Below are positions 1 to 11,100 of a DNA stretch of 64,000 bases, piece by piece. Made by a program: the position numbers and the translations under genes. The stretch covers positions 1,586,501-1,650,500 of the forward strand of contig CAJZBQ010000053.1 in assembly GCA_914767885.1 (NCBI GenBank), in the 5' to 3' direction. Each line of letters begins with the position of its first letter. The stretch's first letter is position 1. The notes under the pieces were generated by a model. That model was not told the origin of the DNA and did not search any database. It worked only from the letters and a program-made list of their open reading frames with translations. This DNA comes from Blepharisma stoltei. Lineage: Eukaryota; Ciliophora; Heterotrichea; Heterotrichida; Blepharismidae.

Positions 1-368
1 GGGTATCCATTTGGAATCCCTTTAGAAATTCTATAAAGCTCTTTTTGCCCATCAGGAGTACGAAGTAAGTCATCCATCCTCATAAAGGTCTTTGCAAGGG
101 CTTCTCGGATTCTACCTTTGTGATATGCCTTGGTTTGCTTGATTTCTGTGCAGAAATGCCGTGCGACATATTCAGAAACTTCTCGACCGCGATGGCCATC
201 GAAGACCCCGAATACTGAAGTGCGTTGATCGAGTAATAAATTCATCAGACGAGAGTCCTGCATGGAATCGCGGAAGCCTTGGGTATCGGCAGCCCCAAAT
301 CTCATTCGAGGACTCTCGCCATGGTTAATGTTTTTAGCAGTTTTGGGTAGAGAATGTCCTTGTCCCAT
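1..368 (-). CDS. PP2C-type protein phosphatase, N-terminal part (cut by window edge)
   Basis: The frame opens with ATG at 366-368 and is still open at base 1, so about 122 N-terminal residues are visible. It begins MGQGHS, an N-terminal glycine and serine arrangement that fits N-myristoylation (inference). Residues around 50-57 read VFGVFDGHRG, the metal-binding DGHxG motif of PPM/PP2C Ser/Thr phosphatases; the preceding GFRDSMQDSR matches the family's QG.R..MED strand with changes. Known family members are Mn/Mg-dependent phosphatases that reverse kinase signalling. Active-site residues further downstream are outside the window, so activity cannot be judged. No in-frame stop or insertion is seen in this part. 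Confidence 0.8.
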   Translation of the reverse strand, partial: MGQGHSLPKTAKNINHGESPRMRFGAADTQGFRDSMQDSRLMNLLLDQRTSVFGVFDGHRGREVSEYVARHFCTEIKQTKAYHKGRIREALAKTFMRMDDLLRTPDGQKELYRISKGIPNGY

Positions 369-782
369 TATAATAAAGATGATTTTTCTCAATCTCAAGT
401 GATACCGTATTAAAATTTTAAAAAACTTTTTGGCATTGAAACTAATTGGGCTCTAGGAAATTGTGAAGAAAAGATTCAATGCCTTATATTTAATTTAATA
501 AAATAAGTTAACCATTATTCACTTAAAAGAATTTCTGAAAAGACAAAAAATTTAAATTTATATGGAAAAAACCTTTTTATTAGAATAGGTATTATTAAAA
601 TGAAAAGAAAATGCCGATTGCTATTCCTTGAAAATCTTAAAGACTTTAGCATTAATATAATGAGTTGCATGGGAAATATTATGGGTCCTTGATAATTTTG
701 TTTAGTTTTATCCACATCTCTTAATAAAAATACTAATCGCTATTGCAGCTAAAGATATAGAATTTTTAAGGAGCGCACTTGA
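369..782. other. intergenic, AT-rich
   Basis: About 400 bases between the phosphatase start and the 5S gene. It is strongly AT-rich, with only a short low-complexity frame near 515-715 that has no family character. No RNA gene or repeat was recognised. Confidence 0.5.
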
Positions 783-790
783 TATATAAA
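783..790 (+). promoter_or_regulatory. TATA-like box upstream of 5S rRNA
   Basis: TATATAAA lies about 22-29 bases before the 5S start, the expected distance for an upstream TATA element of a pol III gene. The role is inferred from position only. Confidence 0.4.
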
Positions 791-811
791 GGATCGTAAA
801 GATAAAACATC

Positions 812-930
812 GTTGTCGGCCATACTATGCCTAACGCACCAGATCCCATCCGAACTCTGAAGTTAAGCGGCATAAGGCGAGGTTAGTACTTGGGTGGGGG
901 ACCGCCAGGGAAGCCCTCGTGCTGACAGCT
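812..930 (+). rRNA. 5S ribosomal RNA
   Basis: A sequence of about 119 nt with eukaryotic 5S landmarks: GTCGGCCATAC near the 5' end, TCTGAAGTTAAGC in the middle and GGTTAGTACTTGGGTGGG before GACCGCC. The first nine bases GTTGTCGGC pair with GCTGACAGC at 921-929 to close helix I. A T run follows immediately, as in pol III genes. Only one copy is present here. The ends are set by helix I and may be off by one or two bases. Confidence 0.95.
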
Positions 931-934
931 AATC

Positions 935-940
935 TTTTTT
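935..940 (+). terminator. pol III oligo-T terminator
   Basis: Six T residues start five bases after the end of helix I of the 5S RNA; this is the standard RNA polymerase III stop signal. Confidence 0.7.
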
Positions 941-1014
941 ATTGGTTTCAGCTTAAATTTATTTACTTCTATTTAATTTTCAAAAAACTTCATTATTTAA
1001 ATATTTAGAATTAC

Positions 1015-2559
1015 TTAATATCCTTTTTCTTTATCTACTACACTAGTAAATGGCTTCCCACTAACTCCCCCCCCCCCCTCCGTGAGCGAACAAAAAAAAA
1101 ATTTTGTTCGCTCACGGAGGGGGGTTAATTTTTTTTTTTAAAAAAAATTTATATATAAATTTTATAAAAAATTTATATATAAATTTTATAAAAAATATTT
1201 TTTTCGAAATTTAAAAAAATCCTAATTTGCAAAAATTGGAAGCAAATATTAATTCAATTTGCAAAATTTATGTTTTTAAAACGCAATTTTGTTTAAAATT
1301 AAACAGAATTAGCTCTAGATTTCATTATACTAATTATCACTTATATATCAAAATTTTTTTCCATTAAAATTTTTTCTATTAAAAAAATTTTTGTTCACTC
1401 ACGGAGGGTGGGTTTTTGGTCAAAAAATGGCGATTTTTCTAATGGTTTTGTTCGCTCACGGAGGGGGGGGGGAGTAAGGAAATTTATGAGATGATTTTCA
1501 AAGCACCCAACGCACAAGTGAGCCAAATCTACAACCATATCAGCATTATGAGGAGAAATTATCAAATTTTTCGCAGTTCATAATGGAGACGTCAGAGGTA
1601 AAGGTTCTGTTTTAAACACATCTAATGCGGCTCCACCTATGATATCATTATTCAATGCATTTGCTAAATCATCTTCATTTATACTGTTTCCTCTTCCAAT
1701 ATAAGGGTGTCCCCTAGATAGCCCTCTAAGGGCTGTGGATTCAGGGTGGAATCCTTTGGCTGGTGGAACCAACAAGTGAGTTGGTCGAACCAACTGAAAG
1801 ATTCTACCCAGAATCCACAGCCTTTACAGGGCTATCTAGGAGAAAACCTATATTCACTAAAACTGCAGTTTTTTTCATCAGTGCAAATTCTCTCATTGAC
1901 ATGATATTGTGAGCTGAAGGGTGATTTGGCATTGCCATTGCCAAAAAATCTGCCTGAGGAAGCACTTCATGAAGTCTTTGTGTTTCTATAATTTCGTCAG
2001 CCCCTTCATCTGGCTCTGTAGCTGTTCTTTTTACTCCAATCACCTTCATTCCTAAACTTTTCCCAACTTTTCCTATTGATTTTCCTATAGATCCATACCC
2101 CAGAATTACTAAAGTTGACCCATATAGCGTGGGCATAAGGAAAGGTTTATACTCCTTATTACTTTTTTGAGTCTCAAGAATTGAGAATTTTTTATTGAAA
2201 TAAAGCATTGAGGCCAGCACATATTCCATGAGGGAATCATTATATGCACCTTTTGAATTTGTGAGAGGGATTGGGCTTGATTTAAATTCTGGGGTCATGT
2301 ATGCGTCTACCCCTGAGGTAAATGAGTGAACCCATTTTAAAGGATTGCTGCGTAAAGACTCATTTAGAGTTGAGGAAGAACAGAATAGCATACAGAGAAC
2401 GTCGGTGCGTCCCCAGTGATCTGAATTTTGAAACTGGTTCAAGTCATCGAATGTTTCGAGCTTTATGTCGGGGTATTTGGACTTGAATGCTTGGAGATGA
2501 GGGATGATATAAGAATACGTTTTAGAAACCAGGGCAGATATAATGTATCTTGCTCTCAT
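1015..2559 (-). CDS. D-isomer-specific 2-hydroxyacid dehydrogenase, interrupted by two IESs
   Basis: Coding pieces are 2559-1851, 1699-1475 and 1061-1015. Removing IESs 1700-1850 and 1062-1474 leaves 981 nt (326 residues), a normal length for the family. The Rossmann motif [13 protein letters not shown] is followed by a nucleotide-binding strand ending in VKR. Catalytic residues known for the family are recognisable: Arg in NIGRGN, Glu in FKTEPLP and His in ISPHNA. The C-terminus ends VVDKEKGY, typical of this group. The first IES falls immediately before the catalytic arginine segment. TGA is read as Trp just before TAKNLIISP. An upstream in-frame ATG at 2590-2592 is possible, but MRARYIIS gives the more usual start. 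NAD(P)-dependent 2-ketoacid reduction is inferred; the substrate is unknown. Confidence 0.85.
1062..1474. mobile_element. IES, CTCCCC/GTGAGCGAACAAAA family
   Basis: TAA lies at both junctions (1062-1064 and 1475-1477), followed by C-rich/G-rich ends (CTCCCC inward). The left end is itself a perfect fold-back of about 60 bases, pairing CTCCGTGAGCGAACAAAA with its complement. The right end carries two more copies of the GTTCGCTCACGGAGGG motif. The interior is AT-rich. Removal fuses CTTA to GTGGGAAG and restores the dehydrogenase C-terminus. Confidence 0.85.
1700..1850. mobile_element. palindromic IES
   Basis: A 151-base element flanked by TA (TATA on both sides), made almost entirely of an imperfect inverted repeat: CCTAGATAGCCCT and GGCTGTGGATTC recur inverted at the other end, with TTGGTTCGACCAA near the centre. 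Excision joins GTGAAT to ATTGGAAGAGG and recreates the VNIGRGNS segment of the dehydrogenase. Confidence 0.85.
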
Positions 2560-2849
2560 CTTTATTTTTAAAATTTGTGGAAACATTAACAAAGTAATTA
2601 AAACTACATGTAAAGGATACTTAAATGAAATATTTCAGAGTAATGATAATTATTGAATGTACTTGAGTTGAAATTGTGTTAGTCTTCTCTTTTAAAAAAG
2701 CTTTTAATTGTTTAAATTATATATAAGCTATCAATAAATATAAAGTTTGTTATTCACTTAAATTATAATTAAAAATTGTAGATGGTTTAAATATGAAAAG
2801 TTTTTTCTTAGTGATAATTTCTTTTAGATGACTATAATCAATACTACAC

Positions 2850-3125
2850 CTATCTTCTTTGGGTCATAGAGTTTCTTTTTGCTTCTACTGCCTCGCGACA
2901 TTCTCCAAGATAGTGCTTTCCCTTATTACAAAAAGAACAAAAGCCTTTTTTACAGCTCATACAGTCAAGATTCTGAGCTTTATAATCTCCTATTAACACT
3001 TGAGTGCCTTGCTGAGGAGTTCTACAATGAGGGCATTGAGCAGTTGGGAATTTTTTATTCAGAACTGCTCTCTTAGACTCTTCTTCTGGGTTAAAACCAA
3101 ATGGAAAACCACCTGCGAGATTCAT
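2850..3125 (-). CDS. small Cys-rich zinc-binding protein
   Basis: A 91-residue protein starting MNLAGGFPFGFNPEEE. Cysteine pairs are spaced CPHC (about residue 31), CMSC, CSFC, then H...C (KHYLGEC), enough ligands for two zinc sites in a ribbon or IBR/RING-like arrangement. The last residues are MTQRR, then TAG. No catalytic motif is visible. It may be a small E3-type or RNA-associated zinc protein, but the exact family is not recognised. It sits alone between the dehydrogenase and a palindromic element. Confidence 0.6.
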   Translation of the reverse strand: MNLAGGFPFGFNPEEESKRAVLNKKFPTAQCPHCRTPQQGTQVLIGDYKAQNLDCMSCKKGFCSFCNKGKHYLGECREAVEAKRNSMTQRR

Positions 3126-3167
3126 TTTATATATTACGTTAGCCTTACCATTTTACCGATTAAACCA

Positions 3168-3399
3168 TATAGAGCCTTCCTATAGATGGCGCGCAATGCG
3201 CCATCACCGAGCCATGTCGGGAGAGGGTTCCACACGAGGAATGGTTCTACGTGTGGAACCCTCTTTTTGACCTGTGAGAAAACTACTTTCCACGAGCCAA
3301 AAAGAGGGTTCCACACGTAGAACCATTCCTCGTGTGGAACCCTCTCCCGACATGGCCCGGTGATGGCGCATTGTGCGCCATCTATAGGAAGGCCCTATA
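3168..3399. mobile_element. long palindromic MITE-like element, intergenic
   Basis: Two near-perfect inverted arms of about 100 bases (3168-3268 and 3298-3399) are separated by about 30 bases. The outer ends read TATAG(A/G)GCCTTCCTATAG then GATGGCGC. The inner part contains GAGGGTTCCACACG. TA borders and palindromic build match the palindromic IES in the dehydrogenase gene. The GATGGCGC motif also occurs in the 56-base palindrome at 44921. Confidence 0.75.
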
Positions 3400-3546
3400 T
3401 AAATAAGAGAAGTGTAACAAAAATTTATCAATAAGATTAGGCCATTATTTAAGTATGCGAATATCCAAGCTTAAAGCCAGTAAATTTGCTAATATTCCAT
3501 CATTTTATTTATTAAATTTATTAAGAAGCAAAAAAGTTTGTTATAT

Positions 3547-5990
3547 ATGGCAAAAATAATACCTAGCTATGCCCAAAGACTTGACCCTAAACTCTTTTTA
3601 TCATATTTTAAGCAGCATTCACAAAAGCTTTTTGAATCCCCAACAGATGAATGTGCAAAACAAAGCCTTCAAAATCTAATTCAAAATTATAAACAGAATC
3701 ATACAGCTTATTACCAAGAGCCAAATCTGCTCAATAGATTAGCTTTCTGATACAATAAAGCCAATATTCTTGATGAAGATTTCAGAAAACTAATAGAAAA
3801 TCATAAAAAAACAGCTGAAGAACACAAAACGGGAACCCCTAAGGATCTTCTAGTTTCTAGGGCCAAAGCTATAGCAGAATCTCCTAAAGCACATTCAATC
3901 AAGCCAATCCAAAGAGATAAATCGAAAGCCATAGACATATCAATAAAGTGCAGAAATGAGCAAGAATTTTTAGATTCAGTCTTAGTAACTAATAATCATG
4001 AGCAATTAAGGCAAATAGAACTTCAGCTCCAAGATATAATTGATAATTCAAATAATTATCAATTACTCTTAATTCCCCATCCTTAATTGAATCGTGATTG
4101 CAGGTATGAACAAATTTTTTTAAAAAAATATATAATTTTTATAATGCTAAACAAATTTTATAGTAAATTTTTTCCATATAAAATATCTATGCTCTAATCG
4201 CAAGAGATAGTGTATGCAATGTATTAAAAATATGCTAGAAAATCGTATTAGAATTGCATAAGAGTGATTATACAGGCATATCTCTAAGTTAATAATTATT
4301 AAATATGCAATTAGATTTGAGGCAGGGTAGGGAGTGGGTTTCATATTTGTCCATATGAATTTCAATCAAGGATGGGGCTAATTTTAAATTTTTAAGTGAA
4401 TCCCTTGATAAAGGGGTGGAGTAAGAGGAATATATGAAATGTGTAGAAAAGGCTTTTGGTTTGATCGGCTAACTCGTTTAAAAATATGAGAAAAAATGAT
4501 GACAGCTAACACTACAGATTTAAAAGACTTAAACAGCATCTTAAAAGTTCTTAATGATCCAAATTTCTTTAATAAACCTCCAGAGCACTCATGAAAAAAA
4601 TTTGAATTGATGATTTCTTTGAACTCTGGTGCATGAAACCCAGCACTGACGATGAGTGTTTTAGCTGATGGAACACTCCATAGCCCAATGCTGTTCCATA
4701 GGCTAATTGATAGATGAATCAATATGGTTGAAAGTGAAAATGACTACATCACATTTAGTAATGGATTTTATGCTTTGGCACGAACTGATTTTCTAAATCC
4801 TCAGCTGCTGGACTGGTGTAAAATTCAAATGAGAAAATTTGCTTCGAAATTTGATGCAGGTGATATTGTAATAATTTTAAGAGGACTAATATATCATGAT
4901 TGCTATTGCCTACTTCCCCGATTATAAAAGAAAACATTTGGCGAGAAATAATTTAATAAATATTTGAAAAACATTTCAATTTTATGTGTTTTAACATATT
5001 TTATTCTATGAAATGTCAATAGTATTTTAAATCGAGAGATTGAAAAAAAAAAGTTTGCAAAAACGAAACGGATTAATGCTACAATTATAACAATATTTTA
5101 AATGGTTTAAGTAAACTTTATAGATAATTTTTGTTTATAATTTGATTAACAGTATGGGAATTAGAAACTTGAAATATTCTTATTAATGAAATATTTAGTC
5201 ACTTGTATAGAAATCTCTCTGCAAGCAGCAAAAGGGATTTATCTCATATTTACAAGTCAATTGAAATTGATAAACCAAATGGCTATGAAGAGCTTTTAGG
5301 GCGGTTCGAGCCTTATAAAGAAAATTTATTCAGCATTTTTAAGTACAAAAGAGCATCAACAGTGTCTCACACAGAAAAATTGCTTGCTAACTCCCCCTTG
5401 TGAGCGAACAAAATCATTGGAAAAATCCTTATTTTTTGCCCAAATCTCCCTATGTGAGCGAGCAAAACAATTTGATATGTAAATGATAATTAATTTAATG
5501 AAATATCTATCTAATTCTTTTAATTTTAAACATCAACATAAATTTTACAAATTAAGTTAATATTTGCTTTCCAAATTTTTTTGCCAAATGGGATTTTTTT
5601 AAATCTCGAAAAAAAAATTTTCCCCTTCAATGAGCGAAAAAAATTTTTTTTTCTTCACGAAGTGGGGGTAAGGAATTGGAATCTCTTGAACTTGAATTTA
5701 CTTGTTCAGAAGATATCGATGATTTTTATGAAGCTGATTTTATTTTGAAGGACAAACGTATTGTAATCGAAGTTTTCGGGCTCCCATTTCACACAAACCA
5801 ATATAATTTAGGTATAGACATGAAAACACGTTTAAAATTAAGACATTTGAGGCGCTTAAACTGGAAAGTCATTGCAGTTTTTAGCTCAAAAGACATAAAA
5901 ATGAGACTCCGAGAAATAATTCCAATGATGGAAAATATTAAGGAGGCAAAGTGTGCGTATATTTTTGACTCAGAGTTTAAAATAATATAG
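3547..5990 (+). CDS. RAP-domain protein, interrupted by three IESs
   Basis: Coding pieces are 3547-4069, 4422-4910, 5153-5387 and 5669-5990. The sum is 1,569 nt (522 residues), with TGA as Trp at several sites (for example LAFWYNKAN and RLIDRWINM). The C-terminal 70-80 residues contain KRIVIEVFG, then KTRLKLRHL and NWKVIAVFS, the pattern of the RAP domain, an RNA-associated fold found in apicomplexan and other organellar RNA regulators. The upstream part is helical and looks like the degenerate helical repeats usually preceding RAP. A role in organelle RNA metabolism is inferred from the family. The first IES could be mis-called as the gene end because a TAA occurs at 4393-4395. Confidence 0.7.
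4070..4421. mobile_element. IES, CATCCTTGATNGAA family
   Basis: TAA is at both junctions (4070-4072 and 4422-4424). The left end reads TTCCCCATCCTTAATTGAATC; the right end read inward is CTCCACCCCTTTATCAAGGGATTC. A second end-like motif (CCCCATCCTTGATTGAAATT inverted) lies inside at 4357-4378, so the element may be a nested or duplicated-end copy. Excision keeps the frame as QLLLRGIYEM. Confidence 0.7.
4911..5152. mobile_element. probable IES with weak terminal repeats
   Basis: TA occurs at both junctions, with TACT inward on both sides. Terminal similarity is otherwise poor. The call rests on frame logic: the upstream frame stops at 4925-4927, the downstream frame is open from about 5145, and joining at these TAs gives CYCLWELETWNILINE without a stop. 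Other nearby TAs (around 4890) would also keep frame. Confidence 0.55.
5388..5668. mobile_element. IES, diverged CTCCCC/GTGAGCGA family member
   Basis: TAA is at both junctions. The left end CTCCCCCTTGTGAGCGAACAAAA and an internal CTCCCTATGTGAGCGAGCAAAA match the family at 1062 in the opposite orientation. The right end is degraded (CACGAAGTGGGGG). Excision gives KLLAKELESLELEF in the RAP gene. Confidence 0.8.
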
Positions 5991-6116
5991 CGATTAGGCA
6001 AATAATTATAAAGTGCACGTGCTATAACTTTTTTAATTAAATTTATTACTCCTTCTCTGTGAAAGAATAAAATTTCAAAGGAAAAATCCAAATTTTTGAA
6101 AAATTCGTGTCTTCAC

Positions 6117-6842
6117 ACGAGGTCTACTCCATAACGACTATTTTTTTTTAGCCTATTTTTTTTTGGCCTATTTTTTTTTTGGCCTATTTTTTTTTGGTCT
6201 ATTTTTTCTGTCGAGGATAATTCATAATAATTATTGGGTAACGGATGTATTTTCCTTACACGATTAATATTGAGTAAATTAAGTGGAAAAATCCTAATTA
6301 AATTTAAAATTCTCGAAATTTAAAAAACAATGAATTAGCATTTATGGAGTAAGAGATCTGTTAGAGGTGTATTTTATGTTAATAAAATCGTTTAAAATAC
6401 ATTAAAAATTATATTAAAATTATTAGTATAAAATTAGGCCCAAATATTAGTAAAAAATAGCTAAAAAATGGCCAAAAAAAATAGGTCAAAAAAAATAGGT
6501 CAAAAAAAAATAGGCCAAAAAAAAATAGGCCAAAAAAAAATAGGTCAAAAAAATAGGCCAAAAAAAAATAGGCCAAAAAAAAATAGACCAAAAAAATATA
6601 GGCCAAAAAAATTAGGTCAAAAAAAAATAGGATAATAGGCAAAAAAAAAATAGGCCAAAAAAAATAGGCCAAAAAAAATTAGGCCAAAAAAAAATAGGCC
6701 AAAAAAAAATAGTCGTCATGAAATAGGCCAAAAAAAATAGGCCAAAAAAAAATAGGCCAAAAAAAAAAAACAGGCCCAAAAAAAAAATAGGCCAAAAAAA
6801 ATAGGCCAAAAAAAAATAGTCTTTATGGAGTAGACCTCGTCT
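6117..6842. mobile_element. intergenic inverted-repeat element packed with GGCC-A(n)-TA repeats
   Basis: Terminal inverted repeats read ACGAGGTCTACTCCATAACGACTATTTTTTTTT on the left and the same motif inverted on the right, with one or two changes. Inside both ends are tandem GGCCTATTTTTTTTT units (inverted on the right as GGCCAAAAAAAAATA); about four on the left (6150-6205) and two dozen or more on the right (6465-6825). The unique middle (about 6215-6410) is AT-rich. It carries no real gene; long Phe/Leu/Trp-rich frames on the minus strand are repeat artefacts. Confidence 0.7.
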
Positions 6843-7297
6843 GAAGGAACTACCTCTGAGAGTATGCAAAAAAATTTTAAATTTTTTTTTATAAATAGCA
6901 TTTTAATAAATAAGCGATAATTATTGTAACGAAATCATTGCTAGCCCTGTTTATTTTTATAGCCCGAACCAAAACAGTGCTTAGCTATAAATAGTTTGCA
7001 GAATTTTACAAATGAATTAATTTTTACTTCTCAAATTTTTTTGAATTTTTTCAGTCACGGACAGGATTTTAGATATTTAATAACAAAAGAAATTGACGTT
7101 AAAGAAGTTTTTTATTACATAGCAGAAGCTCTATCTCTATAGATATATCATAATTGAATTTACATATGCGATTTAAATTCAACCATCCAAAATTGCCTCA
7201 AATTGAATAAAAATATTTATATTTTCCATAAATAAATTTTGTGGTATTGAAATTTCTCCTCAAATGCATATTGTAAAAGCAAATAATCTAAAATAAA

Positions 7298-7914
7298 ATG
7301 AAACGAATAGCCCTTCCAATAGTTTCAAAAAAATCTTCCTCGAATCCTCTTGAATATGATTCATCTTCTACAGATCGTCATGATATAACAGCTACAACAT
7401 CAACATCTTCAGTAAACCATAGCCGCATTAAAGACCTCCCATCAAAGAAACACTCATCAAGGTCAATAATAAATTGCCAAAGTTTAAGTAATTTTTCAGA
7501 TCTCAGAAGAGCTGAATTCAACCCTTCAGAGTTCGAAATTGCTCCAATTAAAGAAAATAATCAAGAAACTTCTTATGAGGAAGAAGACTCTTTGATACTG
7601 GAACTAGCTGAGTTCCTCAACAAATCTGATAAGGTGAGTGCTCAGCCAAAGCTTAGCAAGCCTATAATTCCTAACTTATATGCTATACATTATAAAATTT
7701 TGTATCATGATCAGTTTCTATATCATTGTAAAATAATTATTTATGAAGGAGAAGTAAACGAAATCTGAGTAAAAAGCTTTCCCAGCCGACATTTAGGATT
7801 AAAATAGATAGCAACAATATGAAGACAGCCCGTAAAAGAACAACGAATATTGGTAATGAAGGGTTTACACAGCTTTTTAATAAAAGTGAGAGATCTAGAC
7901 GAGGAGCTATGTAA
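7298..7914 (+). CDS. hypothetical protein with a 17-nt intron
   Basis: The ATG is at 7298. The first exon runs to 7768 and is Ser/Thr-rich with an acidic stretch (SYEEEDS). Without splicing the frame meets TAG soon after. Removing GTAAAAAGCTTTCCCAG (7769-7785) continues the frame through IWPTFRIKIDSNNMKTARKRT to TAA at 7912-7914, giving 199 residues. The C-terminal part is basic (KTARKRT, KSERSRRG). No known domain is recognised. At 17 nt the intron would be slightly longer than the other introns here, so splicing should be confirmed. Confidence 0.5.
7769..7785 (+). other. candidate 17-nt intron
   Basis: GTAAAAAGCTTTCCCAG starts GT and ends CAG. Its removal brings the gene into an open frame of 45 more codons; without removal TAG follows within 15 codons. 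Confidence 0.45.
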
Positions 7915-8177
7915 TGAATTAACCATTAAATCCCACTGTGTAATAATAAACTAGATTTATTTCGATACTTGTAATCTTATAGTCAAACTTCTTAATGCAT
8001 TCTTCCTTAGGACAATTAATAGCATAAATTTCCTATTTATACATAATAGTATAATAATATCATTTCTTAATTCTGAAACAGAATAAGAATAATATATTGG
8101 TACCATATCAGATTTATGGCAGCTCTTTAAAACCCTAGAAATTAATAATTAGTCTAGTTGAAAGGAACTATTTATGG

Positions 8178-11100
8178 TTAAAAGTGAGTTCTAAACTGCG
8201 ACATCATCATTGCTGGATCCATGAACCCTCCTCCCATTGTTCCGAAGCCTGTCATCGGCATACTAGGCATGATTGCAGGCACAGACCCAAGCCCTGGCAT
8301 AACCATTTGCATGGCATCCATAGCTTCTAGCGGTGCCCTCATCTGTGCCTCTGCCTTTTCTTCTTCTTTCTTCTCTTTCGCGACCGACTTCTTTTCCAAA
8401 TTGGTAATCCTATTATTCATATCTTTCATAGTCTGTATGAAGTACGGCATGGCAAAGTCAAAGTACCCAGCCCTCCATGATAATTCTAGAACAACATCAG
8501 CCGGGATAAATGAATAGCACACATAAGTGCATGCGCAGAAGGCTTCTTTGTCCCTGATCCCTATGAAGTATTTCAAAAGTTCTTCTGCAAGCTCTGGCGA
8601 CTTGCTTTCCTGGACAGTTTCCATGGCATCTCCAAAGACTTGGTCATTTTTGCTGATAGCTAAAGACTGTGGGTATCTTTGGTTGATTCTGTATAAGTAA
8701 GCAGAAATTCTTCTCATTTCTACAAGTGGGTGGCGTTCTAAGGTTTTGGCTAATCCTAACTGATCGAAACTGTCAAAGCTGGTTACGGACTGTCTGAGAG
8801 TTTCGTAGTCTTCTTGCTCAATTAAAAGTTCGTTCACTGCGTCATTTACTTGAGCGACGTTGTACATCTGTACTGATTGAAGCCAAGGCAGACACAAGGC
8901 AAGATGTCCAGCTCTTCTTAAAACTTGGACTGCTTTAGCGTGATCAATTTTGGCTGAAATGTTCCTTAAGAGGTCGTTAATAAGCATAGGCTGCTCTTCG
9001 AGATAGAAAATCATGGCCCTGAAGAACAAGTCCTGGTTTGATGCTTTTTGGATCACATCAGTGAAGATTTCGTGGGTCCATGCCTTAGGAGAATGGTCAA
9101 TCATTGTGACGAGTGCATTATCAAATTCGTCATATTTGACATATAAGAAAACAGCTTCTGACCACCTTCTGAATCTTTCACAAGCTCTGAGTAGCTTAGG
9201 AATATTAAGCCTTTGGTAGTAGTTCTTGCAGTGCTCCATAAGTTTCTTTGGTCTGTACTTGGCATACAAGATTCCGAGCTCTGTGAAGATGCCTTGGTGG
9301 GCTCTTTCACTGGCCATCCCACTTTCTAAGAGGGCAATAAGTTCATCTGGGTATCCATAGTGCTCATAATGTCTGATGATATCTTCTAAATGGTCTGGAT
9401 GAGTAATGATATTCAGCCCAGCCATCATAGCGAGCTTGAATTCCTTGTTAGCTACACATGCGAAGTTCACTTCTTTCCAGACTTTAGGGTTATTAGCGCT
9501 CTTTGCAGCTTCCATTGCTTCCATAAATCTCTTAAGTTTCACCAAACAGCTAGCTAATCTAGCATAATTGTTGATGCTGGCAAATAGAATTCTGGCAGCT
9601 TCATAGAGTTTTTCATCAAAGCATCTGTCTCCTACCTTTCCAACGTCAGCTTGGTTGCTGTTTGAAATAAATTCTTCTAATTCGTTTAACATGTCGCATT
9701 TTGCTAATGCAAATAGGAGCTCGGTATCAATAATAGGGTCTTTTTGGTTTAACTGTTGGCTTCTAGCAAGCATTAAGAACTTAATGAGCTTGACGAAGGA
9801 CTGGTTTCTTTCTGCAGCAGCGATCACGAGTTGGTAGCTACTTGCGTCCTTTGCTTTAATATAGGATTCAATTGCGTCGTCAACTTTGTCAGCATCTAAT
9901 TGTGCACGGCCAAGCCTTGACCAGACTTCAGGACTAGCAACTCTTTCAGCGAATTCTGAAGCTCTTTCTAAGTTTCCGATGTGCCCGAGAAGCACTTCAA
10001 TAGCTTCTGCGTTCATGCCAGCCTTTCTATAAATCAAAAAGGCTTCTTCAGCTAGTCCATGTTGTGAAAGAGCGTATTGAGCAATTTCAAGGGCATCATA
10101 GTTGTCAAGTCTATTAATATAGTCAACTACACGAGTTGGCTCAGCTTTGATGGCAGTTACAAGGAGCATATTTTGAAGATTCTTGTTCTTACTCTTCCTA
10201 TTTAATAGTAAGAAAAACATATAGTTTTTTTTTTAAATTTTCTATAAACATTTTTTTAATATTTTTTGGAAAGCCAACTTGCTTTTTATTAAAATTTTTT
10301 TATTATACTTCATTGGTAGTCACAAAAAAGTTTCTTCATTAAATGTGTAAGAGTTAGAGAAATCTGACTTGTGAAGGACAATTTTTTCAAGCAACTCCAT
10401 AAGTTCTTTCTGTAGCTCAGCTTTAAGGAACGATTTTACGGTGATAGAGACTTCTTCAGCATCTTTGCTATCAGGCAAAGCTGATGCAATGACTTGGTCA
10501 ATAACGCTTCTTCTATGTTGGTTTTCAGTTGACAACACTTTAGCCCAGAGTTCCAAGTTCTTTCTTTCTACAAGATATCTGGCTTGTGCTCTGTACATTG
10601 AGTTTCTATTTGTCAAATCAATAAGTTCGTCATCACATTCTCCCCAAGCTCTTGTATAAGCCTTAACAGCGAGGTCTGCGTTTCTTTCTTCGCAGTATTT
10701 TCCTACTATTTTTGAGTCATAGAATTGATTTCTTATCAAAAAGTCTTCAGGATCTCTATTGATGTCAATATAAATCTTAGCCAAGGCTGTGTGGATTGCT
10801 GACTCTTGGTTTCCTTCTCTGTCTCTATCTTCAAGCCACGACTGAATGATCCTAAGTCTGTTTCTTTTTTCCATTTCTTCTATAAGTGGCTGTGAAGGAC
10901 AGCTTGCTCTTAAGGTGTTCAATATTTGTTTTATATATGATTCATCAGCGTCAAGATCTGCTAATGTTCCAAGCACAACTGGGGCAGCTTTAGGGTTCAG
11001 CTTAATCAAATAGACGTCAATATATTTGGTCAACGCGTTCTTATACAGATACCTAGTAAGTTCTTCACCGAATCCATGTATATCGCACAAATAAATAAGT

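Noticed and set aside
515-715. Minus-strand frame of 66 codons
   Set aside because: Low-complexity Phe/Ile/Leu-rich translation of AT-rich DNA, with no family features.
1062-1130. Fold-back repeats as a CRISPR array or tRNA-like structure
   Set aside because: There are only paired ends of a mobile family, no regular repeat-spacer pattern, and the context is a eukaryotic gene.
4393-4395. TAA as the natural end of a short gene starting at 3547
   Set aside because: Joining at the TAA repeats 4070/4422 continues the protein into the RAP-domain frame with all three IESs giving a total divisible by three.
6409-6901. Minus-strand frames rich in Phe, Leu and Trp
   Set aside because: They are direct translations of the GGCC-A(n)-TA repeats and shift frame freely; not proteins.
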